Source: RPQJ01 sp963748985 (lineage in GTDB: Bacteria > Pseudomonadota > Gammaproteobacteria > Steroidobacterales > Steroidobacteraceae). From it: 64,000 nucleotides of DNA. The stretch's first letter is position 1, and the number at the start of each line of letters is the position of its first letter. The translations under genes and the position numbers were made by a program. The notes under the pieces are model-generated. The model worked only from the letters and a program-made list of their open reading frames with translations. It was not told the origin of the DNA and made no database searches. Of this stretch, positions 37,705 through 46,052 are shown piece by piece. The stretch covers positions 1-64,000 of the forward strand of contig CAVVKQ010000025.1 of NCBI GenBank assembly GCA_963748985.1. The letters run 5' to 3'.

Positions 37705-37976
37705 ACGCTACCGCTCAGCCTGAAATCACGATGTATTCGACGGGCTGGTGTCCGTACTGCGACCGCGCGCGTGGCTTGCTCCAGCGCAAGGGAGTCACTT
37801 TCAGCGAGGTCAAGGTCGACGAAGACGCGACGAGCCGCGACCTCATGCTGAAGCGCAGCGGCGGCCGCCGCACCGTCCCACAGATTTTCATCGGCGACCG
37901 CCACGTCGGCGGCTTCGACGACCTCTATGCTCTCGACAAGGCCGGCGAGCTCGACAAGCTGCTCGGCCGCGCCTGA
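37701..37976 (+). CDS. grxC: Glutaredoxin 3
   Basis: 91-residue dithiol glutaredoxin that reduces disulfides with glutathione. Active site CPYC (residues 17-20, STGWCPYCDRA), the cis-proline segment TVPQIFIG and the glutathione-binding GGFDDL are all present. Overlaps the preceding gene by 4 bp, so it is translationally coupled. Confidence 0.96.
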   Translation: MNATAQPEITMYSTGWCPYCDRARGLLQRKGVTFSEVKVDEDATSRDLMLKRSGGRRTVPQIFIGDRHVGGFDDLYALDKAGELDKLLGRA

Positions 37977-38004
37977 ACCACGTAGTTACAAGGAATCTTC
38001 CGCG

Positions 38005-38493
38005 ATGACCGACCAGAACGCCGCAACGCCCGCCGTCGACCCCAATGCCCCGGTGGTGACGCCGCAGGTCGTTTACCTCAAGGACTGTTCGTTTGAATCC
38101 CCGAACGGTCCATTCGTTGGCGGCCTCGAGGGCCAGCCCGCGGTAAACCTGAACATCTCCACCCGCGCGACCGCCATTGCGCAGGACCTGCACGAAGTCG
38201 TGGTGCAGGTGCACCTCGAAGCGAAGGCCGGCGACAAGGTGGTCTGGCTGCTCGAACTGCAGCAGGCCGGCGCGTTCGTGGTCAAGAACCTGGTCGCGAC
38301 CGACGTCGCGCAGGTCCTCACGATCATGGCGCCGAACTACCTGCTGTCGTACGCGCGTTCGACCGTCTCGGAACTGGTGACGAAGGGCGGCTTCCCACCG
38401 TTCCTGCTGCCGCTCGTGACGTTCGAAGCCCTGCATGCGCGCGCCGCACAACAAGCGGCTGCACAACAGCCGAGCGCCACCTCGGTCAACTGA
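38005..38493 (+). CDS. secB: Protein-export chaperone SecB
   Basis: Tetrameric cytoplasmic chaperone that holds preproteins unfolded and delivers them to SecA. 162 residues with typical segments YLKDCSFESPN, LEAKAGDKVVWLLELQQAGAF and IMAPNYLLSYARSTVSELVTKGGFPPFLLPLVTFEALH. AAGGAA at 37990-37995 marks ATG 38005. Lies 28 bp after grxC and 19 bp before gpsA, the common gammaproteobacterial order. Confidence 0.97.
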   Translation: MTDQNAATPAVDPNAPVVTPQVVYLKDCSFESPNGPFVGGLEGQPAVNLNISTRATAIAQDLHEVVVQVHLEAKAGDKVVWLLELQQAGAFVVKNLVATDVAQVLTIMAPNYLLSYARSTVSELVTKGGFPPFLLPLVTFEALHARAAQQAAAQQPSATSVN

Positions 38494-38512
38494 CACGCGC
38501 TGAAGACGCCGC

Positions 38513-39550
38513 GTGACGACCTCGAAGGATGCGGCGGTCGAAGCCGTGGCACGTCCAGCGATGGCCGTGCTCGGCGCCGGCTCGTGGGGCACGGCGCTCG
38601 CCGTGCACCTGGCGCGCACTGGGCATCCAACGGTGCTGTGGGGTCGCGATGCCACGCAGATGGCGGCGCTGGCGACCGCGCGCTGCAACACGCGCTATCT
38701 GCCGCTGACGCCGTTTCCCGCAGCGCTCCGTGTCGAACCCGACCTCGCGCGTGCCGTCGCGGCGGCGCAGGAGTTGCTGATCGCCGTGCCGAGCCACGGC
38801 TTCCGTGAATGCCTCGAGCACGTTGCCCCGCTCCTGCGCAACGGCATGCGCGTTGCGTGGGCAACCAAGGGCTTCGAACTCGACTCGGGCAAGCTGCCGC
38901 ACCAGGTGGCGAACGAAGTCCTGGGCATCGCCGTGCCGAAAGCCGTGTTGTCAGGACCAACGTTCGCCCGCGAGGTCGGGCTGGGCCTGCCGACCGCGAT
39001 GACGGTTGCCTCGCGCGACGAGGCCTACGCGCTGGCATTGGCGCGTGCGCTCTCCGGACAGCATTTCCGCGCGTACGCGTCGACCGACGTCATCGGTGTC
39101 GAGGTGGGTGGTGCGACGAAGAACGTGCTGGCGATCGGCGCCGGCATTTCGGACGGCCTCGGCTTCGGCGCCAACACGCGCGTCGCGCTCATCACGCGCG
39201 GCCTCGCCGAGATGATGCGGCTCGGGGTCGCGCTCGGCGCGGACAAAGACACGTTCATGGGGCTCGCCGGACTCGGCGATCTCGTGCTCACCTGCACCGA
39301 CGACCAGTCACGCAACCGGCGCTTCGGACTCGCGCTCGCAGCGGGCAAGTCCACGGCCGAAGCACAGCGCGAGATCGGGCAAGTGGTCGAAGGCGTGCTC
39401 GCGGCGCGGGCCGTGCGCAACGTCGCGAGCAGTCACCAGGTCGAGATGCCGATCGCGGAGCAGATCTGCCGCGTCATCTACGAGGGCCTCGCGCCGCGCG
39501 CAGCCGTGGCGGCACTGATGGGCCGCGCGGTGAAGTCGGAGACGCAGTAG
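38513..39550 (+). CDS. gpsA: NAD(P)-dependent glycerol-3-phosphate dehydrogenase
   Basis: Makes sn-glycerol 3-phosphate from dihydroxyacetone phosphate for phospholipid synthesis. 345 residues: Rossmann motif LGAGSWGTALA, substrate region with ATKGFE and SGPTFAREV, catalytic lysine in GGATKNVLAIGAGISDGLGFG, and GLGDLVLTCT. The start is GTG 38513, 19 bp after secB. The conserved core begins near residue 17. Confidence 0.97.
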   Translation: MTTSKDAAVEAVARPAMAVLGAGSWGTALAVHLARTGHPTVLWGRDATQMAALATARCNTRYLPLTPFPAALRVEPDLARAVAAAQELLIAVPSHGFRECLEHVAPLLRNGMRVAWATKGFELDSGKLPHQVANEVLGIAVPKAVLSGPTFAREVGLGLPTAMTVASRDEAYALALARALSGQHFRAYASTDVIGVEVGGATKNVLAIGAGISDGLGFGANTRVALITRGLAEMMRLGVALGADKDTFMGLAGLGDLVLTCTDDQSRNRRFGLALAAGKSTAEAQREIGQVVEGVLAARAVRNVASSHQVEMPIAEQICRVIYEGLAPRAAVAALMGRAVKSETQ

Positions 39551-39574
39551 CCGGCCTGGGTTGAACCTGCGCGC

Positions 39575-40054
39575 TCAGCGCCAGGCCAGCTGCCGCCAGG
39601 CCTCGTAGACCACCACGGCGACGGCGTTCGACAGGTTCAGGCTGCGGGCGCCCGGTCGCATCGGAATCCGGAGGCGCCGCTCGGGCGGACATTCACCCAG
39701 CACCGACTCCGGCAGTCCGCGCGTCTCAGGACCGAACACGATGACATCCCCGGCCGCGTAACTGACCGTGTCATACGCAGTCTGCCCTTTGGTCGTCAGC
39801 GCGAACCAGCGCGCCGGATCGCAACCTTCCCCCGCGGCTGGCAACGACGCCAGGCAGGACCTGAAGTCTGCATGTACGCGGACCTCGGCCAGTTCGTGGT
39901 AATCCAGACCGGATCGCTGCACGGAGCGTGCATCGAGCCGGAACCCGAGCGGCTGCACGAGGTGCAGGCAGGCGCCCGTGTTCGCGCAGAGCCGGATGAC
40001 GTTGCCGGTGTTGGGCGGGATCTCGGGTTCGAACAGGACGACGTGCAGTGGCAT
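39575..40054 (-). CDS. trmL: tRNA (cytidine/uridine-34 2'-O)-methyltransferase TrmL
   Basis: SPOUT-class methyltransferase that modifies the wobble base of some leucine tRNAs. 159 residues, the normal size, with EPEIPPNTGNVIRLCANTG at the N-terminus, GPETRGLPE in the knot and IPMRPGARSLNLSNAVAVVVYEAWRQ at the C-terminus. Convergent with gpsA (25 bp apart) and divergent from the CBS gene. Confidence 0.96.
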   Translation of the reverse strand: MPLHVVLFEPEIPPNTGNVIRLCANTGACLHLVQPLGFRLDARSVQRSGLDYHELAEVRVHADFRSCLASLPAAGEGCDPARWFALTTKGQTAYDTVSYAAGDVIVFGPETRGLPESVLGECPPERRLRIPMRPGARSLNLSNAVAVVVYEAWRQLAWR

Positions 40055-40116
40055 AGAATCGCGTGTGACGCTCGCGGGACGGCCTCGCGCGCAGGGACTG
40101 ACCAGGGGATTCTCGC

Positions 40117-40545
40117 ATGGTGTACGTCAAGCAACTTCTCGGACGCAAGGGACACGTGGTCTGGTCGGTGGATGCCGACGAACCGGTGCTCGAAGCCATC
40201 CAGTTGATGGCGGACAAGCACGTGGGCGCGCTGCCCGTCACTCGCGGCGGCGAACTCGTCGGGGTGGTTTCTGAACGCGACTACGCCCGCAAGGTGATCC
40301 TGCTCGGCCGTTCCTCGGCCGAGACACCAGTCTGGCAAATCATGAGTGCGCCGGTAGTGACGGTCACGCCCGACGATGGCGTGCGCCAGTGCATGCAGGT
40401 CATGACCGAGAAGCGGATCCGTCACCTGCCGGTCATGCAGGACGGACGCATGGTCGGCATGATCTCGATCGGCGACCTCGTGCGCGTGGTGATCGAAGAG
40501 CAGGACCAGACGATCGAGCACCTCGAACGCTTCATCGCTGGCTGA
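40117..40545 (+). CDS. CBS-domain pair protein
   Basis: 142 residues made almost wholly of two CBS domains (about 10-70 and 75-135; ALPVTRGGELVGVVSERDYARKV and HLPVMQDGRMVGMISIGDLVRVV). Such stand-alone pairs bind adenosine nucleotides and sense energy state. Partner unknown. Divergent from trmL with a 62-bp gap. Confidence 0.92.
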   Translation: MVYVKQLLGRKGHVVWSVDADEPVLEAIQLMADKHVGALPVTRGGELVGVVSERDYARKVILLGRSSAETPVWQIMSAPVVTVTPDDGVRQCMQVMTEKRIRHLPVMQDGRMVGMISIGDLVRVVIEEQDQTIEHLERFIAG

Positions 40546-40616
40546 GGCCACCCGCGACAAGTCGAGGCAGCGTACGTCCGGCCCGCCCCGCCGTCGGACG
40601 GTGCGATGATTTCATT

Positions 40617-40622
40617 TACAAT
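40617..40622 (+). promoter_or_regulatory. Possible -10 element directly before pyrD
   Basis: TACAAT ends 6 bp before the ATG at 40629, so transcription from it would begin at or next to the start codon. There is no Shine-Dalgarno sequence. This suggests a leaderless message but rests on a six-base motif. Confidence 0.25.
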
Positions 40623-40628
40623 CCAGGC

Positions 40629-41598
40629 ATGCACGCTCCCCTGAATCCGTCGCTGGCCGTCGATTTCTGCGGTCTCCGGCTCGCTTCTCCGATCGTCCTG
40701 CTGTCCGGGTGTGTCGGATTCGGCGAGGAGTACACGCGGGTGGAGGGGTTCTCGAACCGTGACGTCGGGGCGATCGTGCTGAAGGGCACGACGCGCGAGC
40801 CGCGGCTCGGCAATCCACCGCATCGCGTCTACGAGACGCCGATGGGGATGCTCAATGCCATCGGCCTGCAGAATCCCGGCGCCGATCACGTGATCGACCA
40901 GATCCTGCCCACGCTCGACTTCACCGAGACCGCGTTCTTCGCCAACGTCTGCGGCTCGACGATCGAGGACTACGTCGAGGTGACGCGCCGATTCGACGAG
41001 TCGCCGATCGACGCGATCGAGCTGAACATCTCCTGTCCCAACATCAAGGAAGGCGGCGTGCAGTTCGGCAATTCGCCCGACATGTCGGCCCGCGTGGTCG
41101 AAGCGTGCCGGCGCGTGACGAAGAAGCCGCTCATCACGAAGCTGTCGCCGAACCAGACCGACATCAGGGAAAACGCGCGGCGCTGCATCGAAGCGGGCAG
41201 CGATGCGCTCGCGGTCATCAACACCGTGATGGGCATGGCCATCGACGTGAAGACGCGCAAGCCGGTCATCGGCAACATCCAGGGCGGCCTTTCCGGGCCG
41301 GCGATCAAGCCTATTGCGCTGCTGAAAGTGATGCAGGTCGCCGAGGTCGCGCGCCCGCACAACGTGCCGATCATCGGCCAGGGCGGTATCTGCAGCGCGG
41401 ACGACGCGCTCGAGTTCATCATCGCGGGCGCGACGACCGTTGGCGTCGGTACCGCGCTGTTCTACGAGCCACACTGCTGCAAGCGCATCAATGACGGCAT
41501 CGCCGCAGTATCTCGCGGCGAACAGGATGGAATCGGTCAGCGAGCTGATCGGCAGTCTCGATGCGCCGAAGAAGTCGGTCCAGGCCTGCGCCTGCTGA
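40629..41598 (+). CDS. pyrD: Dihydroorotate dehydrogenase, class 1B type, frameshifted near its C-terminus
   Basis: Flavoenzyme of pyrimidine synthesis that oxidises dihydroorotate to orotate. Typical segments: DFCGLRLASPIVLLSG, FSNRDVGAIVLKGTT, NISCPNIKEGGVQFG, INTVMGMAIDVKTRKP, GGLSGPAIKPIAL and IIGQGGICSADDALEFIIAGATTVGVGTALFYEP. At about 41502-41505 one extra base shifts the frame; correcting it gives NDGIAQYLAANRMESVSELIGSL and ends VQACAC with TGA 41596-41598 (322 residues). As written, the frame runs to 41639 through the repeat at site C. No pyrK electron-transfer partner lies nearby. No clear SD precedes ATG 40629. Confidence 0.87.
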
Positions 41599-41659
41599 GG
41601 AAAACAGGGGACGCTCACCTGTTTCGCACCTCGAAATAGGTGAGCGTCCCCTGTTTTCC
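41599..41659 (+). repeat. Near-perfect 28-bp palindrome with CACCT loop (site C)
   Basis: Left arm 41599-41626, loop 41627-41631, right arm 41632-41659, with core ACGCTCA. There is one mismatch (a G-T pair if folded). The left arm begins on the base after the restored pyrD stop TGA 41596-41598, and the right arm ends 14 bp before the next gene. Confidence 0.92.
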
Positions 41660-41673
41660 GGAGGAGAAGACCG

Positions 41674-42780
41674 ATGCAACTGAAACGTGTTTTCGGGTGG
41701 ATCGCCCTGGTGATTCCCCTGGTAGCGATACTGGCTGTCGTGGTGGGTTACTGGCTCTCCGATAACGATTGCGGCAAGGCCGCGGCGCCCGGGGTGCCGA
41801 TGAAGGCCGTCACCTACTGCGACTACGGCACCGCCGACGTGCTCCGGCTCGAGGACGTCGAGAAACCCGTGCCCGGCGACGACGAACTCCTCGTCCGTGT
41901 GCACGCGGCGGGAGTCAACCCGCTCGACTGGCACTACATGCGCGGCACGCCCTACCTGATGCGGCTCAGCTCCGGGCTGCGCAAACCGAAGGACACGCGG
42001 CTCGGCGTGGACTACGCGGGCACCGTCGAAGCAGTGGGCCGCAACGTCACGCGGTTCAAGCCGGGCGACCAGGTCTTCGGCGGTCGCTCCGGCGCGCTCG
42101 CACAGTACGTGGTCGCGAAGCAGAACGGCGCCGTGGCACTCAAGCCGGCCAACGTCAGCTTCGAGCAGGCGGGAGCAGTCGCGATCGCCGCCACCACCGC
42201 GCTGCAGGGACTGCGCGACGCGGGCCGGCTCGAGGCAGGTGACAGGGTGTTGATCAACGGCGCCTCGGGCGGCGTCGGTACCTTCGCCGTGCAGATCGCG
42301 AAATCGATGGGCGCCGAGGTGACTGCCGTCTGCAGCACGCGCAACGTCGAGCTGGTCCGCTCGCTCGGTGCGGACCACGTGGTCGACTACACCAGGGATG
42401 ACTACACCAGCGTCGACGTGCGCCACGACGTGATCCTCGACAACGTCGGTAACCGCTCGCTCGCCGAGAACCGGCGAGTGCTTGAGCCCGACGGCCGCTA
42501 CGTGCTGATCGGCGGCGGTGGTCCGGAAGCGGGCAAGTGGATCGGCCCGATGGTGAAACCGTTGCAGGCGCTGGTGACCTCGCCGTTCGTGAGCCAGGAC
42601 ATGGGGATGTTCCTCGCAACCCTCACGCGCGAGGACATGCAACGGCTCGCCGAGCTGATGAGTACAGGGGCCGTTACGCCGGTGATCGACCGGCGCCACG
42701 CGCTCGGCGAGGCCGCCGAAGCGATCCGCTATCTCGAGCAGGGCCGTGCGCGCGGCAAGGTCGTCGTCACAATGGAGTGA
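41674..42780 (+). CDS. Membrane-anchored zinc-independent MDR oxidoreductase (quinone-reductase-like)
   Basis: 368 residues. A hydrophobic N-terminal anchor (WIALVIPLVAILAVVVGYWL) is followed by a medium-chain reductase: MKAVTYCDYGTADVLRLEDVEKP, HAAGVNPLDWHYMRG, the NAD(P)-binding motif INGASGGVGTFAVQIAKSMGA and LGADHVVDYT. The structural and catalytic zinc cysteines of alcohol dehydrogenases are absent, which fits quinone oxidoreductase-type members. The anchor is unusual for this family. GGAGGAGA precedes ATG 41674. Substrate unknown. Confidence 0.87.
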   Translation: MQLKRVFGWIALVIPLVAILAVVVGYWLSDNDCGKAAAPGVPMKAVTYCDYGTADVLRLEDVEKPVPGDDELLVRVHAAGVNPLDWHYMRGTPYLMRLSSGLRKPKDTRLGVDYAGTVEAVGRNVTRFKPGDQVFGGRSGALAQYVVAKQNGAVALKPANVSFEQAGAVAIAATTALQGLRDAGRLEAGDRVLINGASGGVGTFAVQIAKSMGAEVTAVCSTRNVELVRSLGADHVVDYTRDDYTSVDVRHDVILDNVGNRSLAENRRVLEPDGRYVLIGGGGPEAGKWIGPMVKPLQALVTSPFVSQDMGMFLATLTREDMQRLAELMSTGAVTPVIDRRHALGEAAEAIRYLEQGRARGKVVVTME

Positions 42781-42799
42781 GACGGAGCCAGGCGGTTCC

Positions 42800-44206
42800 T
42801 CAGACGTCGTCCATGCCAAGCTCCTTGAGCTTGCGCGTCAGCGTGTTGCGGCCCCAGCCGAGCAGCTTCGCCGCTTCCTGGCGTCCGCCGCGAGTCACTT
42901 TGAGCGCTTCACGCAGCAGCGTGCGCTCGAATTCCGGCATCGCATCGTCCAGCAACGGCGTGCCGCCGTTCGCGAGACGCGCCTGCGCCCAGCTCGCGAG
43001 CGCCACCGACCATTCGGCGCCAGTGGCCGTCGCCGCCGCACCGGCCCCGCCTAGATCGGCGGGAATGTCGCTCGCCTTGATCTCGCGCCCGGCCGCCAGC
43101 ACCGTGAGGCGACGACACGCGTTGACGAGCTGCCGCACGTTGCCCGGCCAGTCGAAGGCCGCAAGTGCGCGCGCAGCATCGTCGGACAGTACTTTCGGCG
43201 CCACGCCGAGTTCGATCGCCGCCACGTCGAGATAGTGCTGCAACAGCTCGGGGATGTCCTCGCGGCGGTTGCGCAGCGGCGGCACTTCGATGCGGATGAC
43301 GTTCAGGCGATGCAGCAGGTCTTCGCGGAAAAGATTTTCGCGCACCCGCGCTTCGAGGTCCTGGTGCGTGGCGGCGATGACGCGCACGTCAACCTTCACG
43401 GGCAACTGGCCGCCGACGCGGTAGAACTCCCCTTCCGCCAGCACGCGCAGCAGGCGCGTCTGCAATTGCGGCGACATGTCGCCGATCTCGTCCAGAAACA
43501 GCGTGCCACCGTCCGCTTGCTCGAAGCGTCCACGACGCAGTTCGGTCGCGCCCGTGAACGCTCCCTTCTCATGACCGAACAGTTCCGATTCCAGCAGGTC
43601 GGCCGTGAACGCCGAGGTGTTGAGCGCGATGAACGGCTTGGTGGCGCGCGGACTGTGACGATGCAACGCGCGTGCAACCAGCTCCTTGCCGGTGCCCGAT
43701 TCGCCGGTAATCAGGACCGTCATGCTGGAGCGTGAGAGCCGGCCGATCGCGCGGAACATCTCCTGCATCGCCGGTGCGTGGCCGAGCATCTCCGGAATGC
43801 GGCGCGACTCGGAGGCCGACTCGACGGATTGCTGCTGCGTGGCCGCGCGTCGCACCAGCTCGACCGCCTGGTCGATGTCGAACGGCTTCGGCAGGTACTC
43901 AAACGCACCACCCTGGTAGGCCGCGACGGCGCTGTCGAGATCGGAGTGCGCGGTCATCACGATCACGGGCAGCTTCGGCCGCCGCGTGCGCACGTCGTCC
44001 AGCAGTTCGAGCCCGCTCCTGCCGGGCATGCGGATGTCGGTGACCAGTACGTCGGGCTCGCCACGGCGCAGCGCGGACATCGCGCTGTCGGCGTCCTCGA
44101 ACGCGATCGGCGACATGCCCGCCTGCTTCAGTGCCCGCTCGAGCACCCAGCGGATCGATGCGTCGTCATCGACGATCCAGACTTCAAGTGCCGGCGGTTG
44201 GTTCAT
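42800..44206 (-). CDS. glnG: Nitrogen regulation response regulator NtrC
   Basis: Sigma-54-dependent activator of nitrogen-starvation genes, phosphorylated by NtrB. 468 residues: receiver domain (about 8-120, phosphoacceptor Asp in VLVTDIRMPG), AAA+ domain with Walker A GESGTGKE, the sigma-54 contact loop GAFTGA and Walker B LFLDEIGD, and a C-terminal Fis-type helix-turn-helix (EAAKLLGWGRNTLTRKLKEL). Overlaps glnL by 23 bp. Its expected target sites are present in front of glnA (47637-47684). Confidence 0.97.
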   Translation of the reverse strand: MNQPPALEVWIVDDDASIRWVLERALKQAGMSPIAFEDADSAMSALRRGEPDVLVTDIRMPGRSGLELLDDVRTRRPKLPVIVMTAHSDLDSAVAAYQGGAFEYLPKPFDIDQAVELVRRAATQQQSVESASESRRIPEMLGHAPAMQEMFRAIGRLSRSSMTVLITGESGTGKELVARALHRHSPRATKPFIALNTSAFTADLLESELFGHEKGAFTGATELRRGRFEQADGGTLFLDEIGDMSPQLQTRLLRVLAEGEFYRVGGQLPVKVDVRVIAATHQDLEARVRENLFREDLLHRLNVIRIEVPPLRNRREDIPELLQHYLDVAAIELGVAPKVLSDDAARALAAFDWPGNVRQLVNACRRLTVLAAGREIKASDIPADLGGAGAAATATGAEWSVALASWAQARLANGGTPLLDDAMPEFERTLLREALKVTRGGRQEAAKLLGWGRNTLTRKLKELGMDDV

Positions 44207-45290
44207 TGGCGTCGAAAGGCAGCAGGATCGTGAAGACAGTGCGACCCGGGCGACTGTCGAATTCGATCAGGCCGTCGTGACGGCCGATCAGGTCTTGCGC
44301 GACGGCGAGGCCGAGACCGGTGCCGGTCTTGCGCCCCGTGACCAGTGGATAAAACACGGTGTCCTTGAGCTCGATCGGCACGCCGGGGCCGTCGTCCTCG
44401 ACCTGGATGCCGACCACGACACGATAGCGACGACTGCCGATGCTGGCATTGGTGAGCGCGCGAGTGCGCAGGACGATGCGGCCATGCTCGCCGACCGCCT
44501 GGATCGCGTTGCGTCCCAGGTTGAGCAATGCCTGGATGATCTGGTTGCGGTCGAGGCGCAGCCGCGGCAGGCTCGGGTCGTAATCGCGCTCGATCTGCAC
44601 GCCCGTGGGCGCCTCGGCAGCGAGCAGGTGCCCGACGTGCTGCACGATCTCGTGGATGTTGACCGGCTCCTTGCGCGGCGGCTGGCCGGGCCCGAGCAGC
44701 GCGTCGACGAGCGCCGCGAGCCGATCGGCCTCGGCGATGATTACGGCGGTGTACTCGTGCAGCGCCGGTTCCTTGAGCTGGCGTTCGAGCAGTTGCGCGG
44801 CGCCGCGCAATCCACCGAGCGGATTCTTGATCTCGTGAGCGAGCTGGCGAACCATGGCGCGGCTGCCGCCGAGTTGCGTGATCAGCGCGTTCTCGCGCGT
44901 GATGCGCTGGTGGTGCGTGGTGTCGGCGAGCTCGACCAGCACGCCGCCGCTGCGTCCCGGCGGATCGAACGGCGTCACCGTGACATCGAGCACACGCAGC
45001 GGAGCGCCCGGGCCGGCTTCGAACGGAATCTCACGGCGTGAGTACTGTGCGCCAGCCGCGCGCGCGCGGCTCACGACGCCTTCGAGTTCGACGTTGGACT
45101 TCAGCAGGTCGCGGACGGCGCGGCCCATGGCCTGGTTGCGACTGACACCGAAGAGGTCTTCGGCGGGTTCGTTCAGGTGCACGACGGCGCCGTCGCCGTC
45201 GAGCCAGACGATGGAGGTCGCAATGCCGTCGAGCAGGGCAGTGAGTTCGGCCGGCGAAGGTCGCGCGACGGCTCGAAGTTCCGCGGCCAC
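44184..45290 (-). CDS. glnL: Nitrogen regulation histidine kinase NtrB
   Basis: Sensor kinase/phosphatase for NtrC, controlled by PII proteins in known systems. 368 residues: N-terminal PAS domain (about 15-125), H-box HEIKNPLGGLRGAAQLLERQL, N-box NLGRNAIQAV, and ATP-binding boxes DDGPGVP and TGLGLAVAQ. No membrane helix, as expected for cytoplasmic NtrB. Start ATG 45290. Confidence 0.96.
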   Translation of the reverse strand: MAAELRAVARPSPAELTALLDGIATSIVWLDGDGAVVHLNEPAEDLFGVSRNQAMGRAVRDLLKSNVELEGVVSRARAAGAQYSRREIPFEAGPGAPLRVLDVTVTPFDPPGRSGGVLVELADTTHHQRITRENALITQLGGSRAMVRQLAHEIKNPLGGLRGAAQLLERQLKEPALHEYTAVIIAEADRLAALVDALLGPGQPPRKEPVNIHEIVQHVGHLLAAEAPTGVQIERDYDPSLPRLRLDRNQIIQALLNLGRNAIQAVGEHGRIVLRTRALTNASIGSRRYRVVVGIQVEDDGPGVPIELKDTVFYPLVTGRKTGTGLGLAVAQDLIGRHDGLIEFDSRPGRTVFTILLPFDANEPTAGT

Positions 45291-45335
45291 GTCACGCCCT
45301 CCCGGGGAGGCGCGACGCGGTCGCGAGTGGAAGGC

Positions 45336-45920
45336 TCAGCCGCCGCTTCTGGGCTGCGGCGGTCGGAGCGCCGGACCCTGGCTGCGCGGATTGTTCGCAG
45401 TCGGCGGCCGCATGTGAAAAACGACGGGCTCGCTGCGGATGAGTTCCCTGCCGTCCCGGCTCACGATCACGCTCGTTACCGAATGCGCGCCGCGATCCAC
45501 ATTCTCCAGCGAATGTTCCAGGACGTTCTCGCCTGGCAGCAGTTTGCCGTCGAGATACGTGAGCAGGCGATGCGTGGACCCCAGGTCGGGCTCCGCGCGG
45601 ATGCGGATGCTGACGACGGAGTCGGCTTCGAAAAAGCTGGCACCGCTCTCCGGCGACCAGATCTCGAGCCGGTCGTAGACGACTTCGGGCGCCGCGGGTT
45701 GTGCCGGGGACCTGGCAGCAGCCGCCGCCGAGACAGGGCTCGCCGCCGGCGTGCTCGAGGGCGACCCGTTCAGGATGATCCTGCGGGCGCCGGGTGCAGG
45801 ATAGTCCGAGAAGTGGGTGACGCCGTTGGCGTCCTTCCATTGCCAGACTTCGCGCCGTGTCGACTGAGCCGAACTCGTGAAGGCGAGCAGGCACCCAAGC
45901 AGCAGTAGCCAGGTTTTCAT
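45336..45920 (-). CDS. DUF4124 domain exported protein
   Basis: 194 residues: signal peptide (MKTWLLLLGCLLAFTSSAQS), a DUF4124 domain (VWQWKDANGVTHFSDYPAPGARRI), an alanine/proline linker and a C-terminal Ig-like beta region (LLTYLDGKLLPGENVLEHSLENV). Function unknown. Such genes often sit between glnA and ntrB in gammaproteobacteria. Start ATG 45920. Confidence 0.87.
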   Translation of the reverse strand: MKTWLLLLGCLLAFTSSAQSTRREVWQWKDANGVTHFSDYPAPGARRIILNGSPSSTPAASPVSAAAAARSPAQPAAPEVVYDRLEIWSPESGASFFEADSVVSIRIRAEPDLGSTHRLLTYLDGKLLPGENVLEHSLENVDRGAHSVTSVIVSRDGRELIRSEPVVFHMRPPTANNPRSQGPALRPPQPRSGG

Positions 45921-45998
45921 GGTCCCGAAGCATAGCGATAAGCGATTCCGCTGACAAAGCAATCCCCGCGATCCGCGAAGTGCGTCATGGACGGGGGA

Positions 45999-46032
45999 CC
46001 AGCCGGGCGGTCGCAGGCGGCCGCCCGGCTGG
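45999..46032 (-). terminator. GC-rich hairpin after glnA, possible terminator
   Basis: CCAGCCGGGCGG and CCGCCCGGCTGG form a 12-bp stem around a 10-nt loop, about 20 bp after the glnA stop. No T-run follows in the glnA direction, so it may only slow or protect the transcript. Confidence 0.45.
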
Positions 46033-46052
46033 AACACGCGTGCGTCGCCGCC

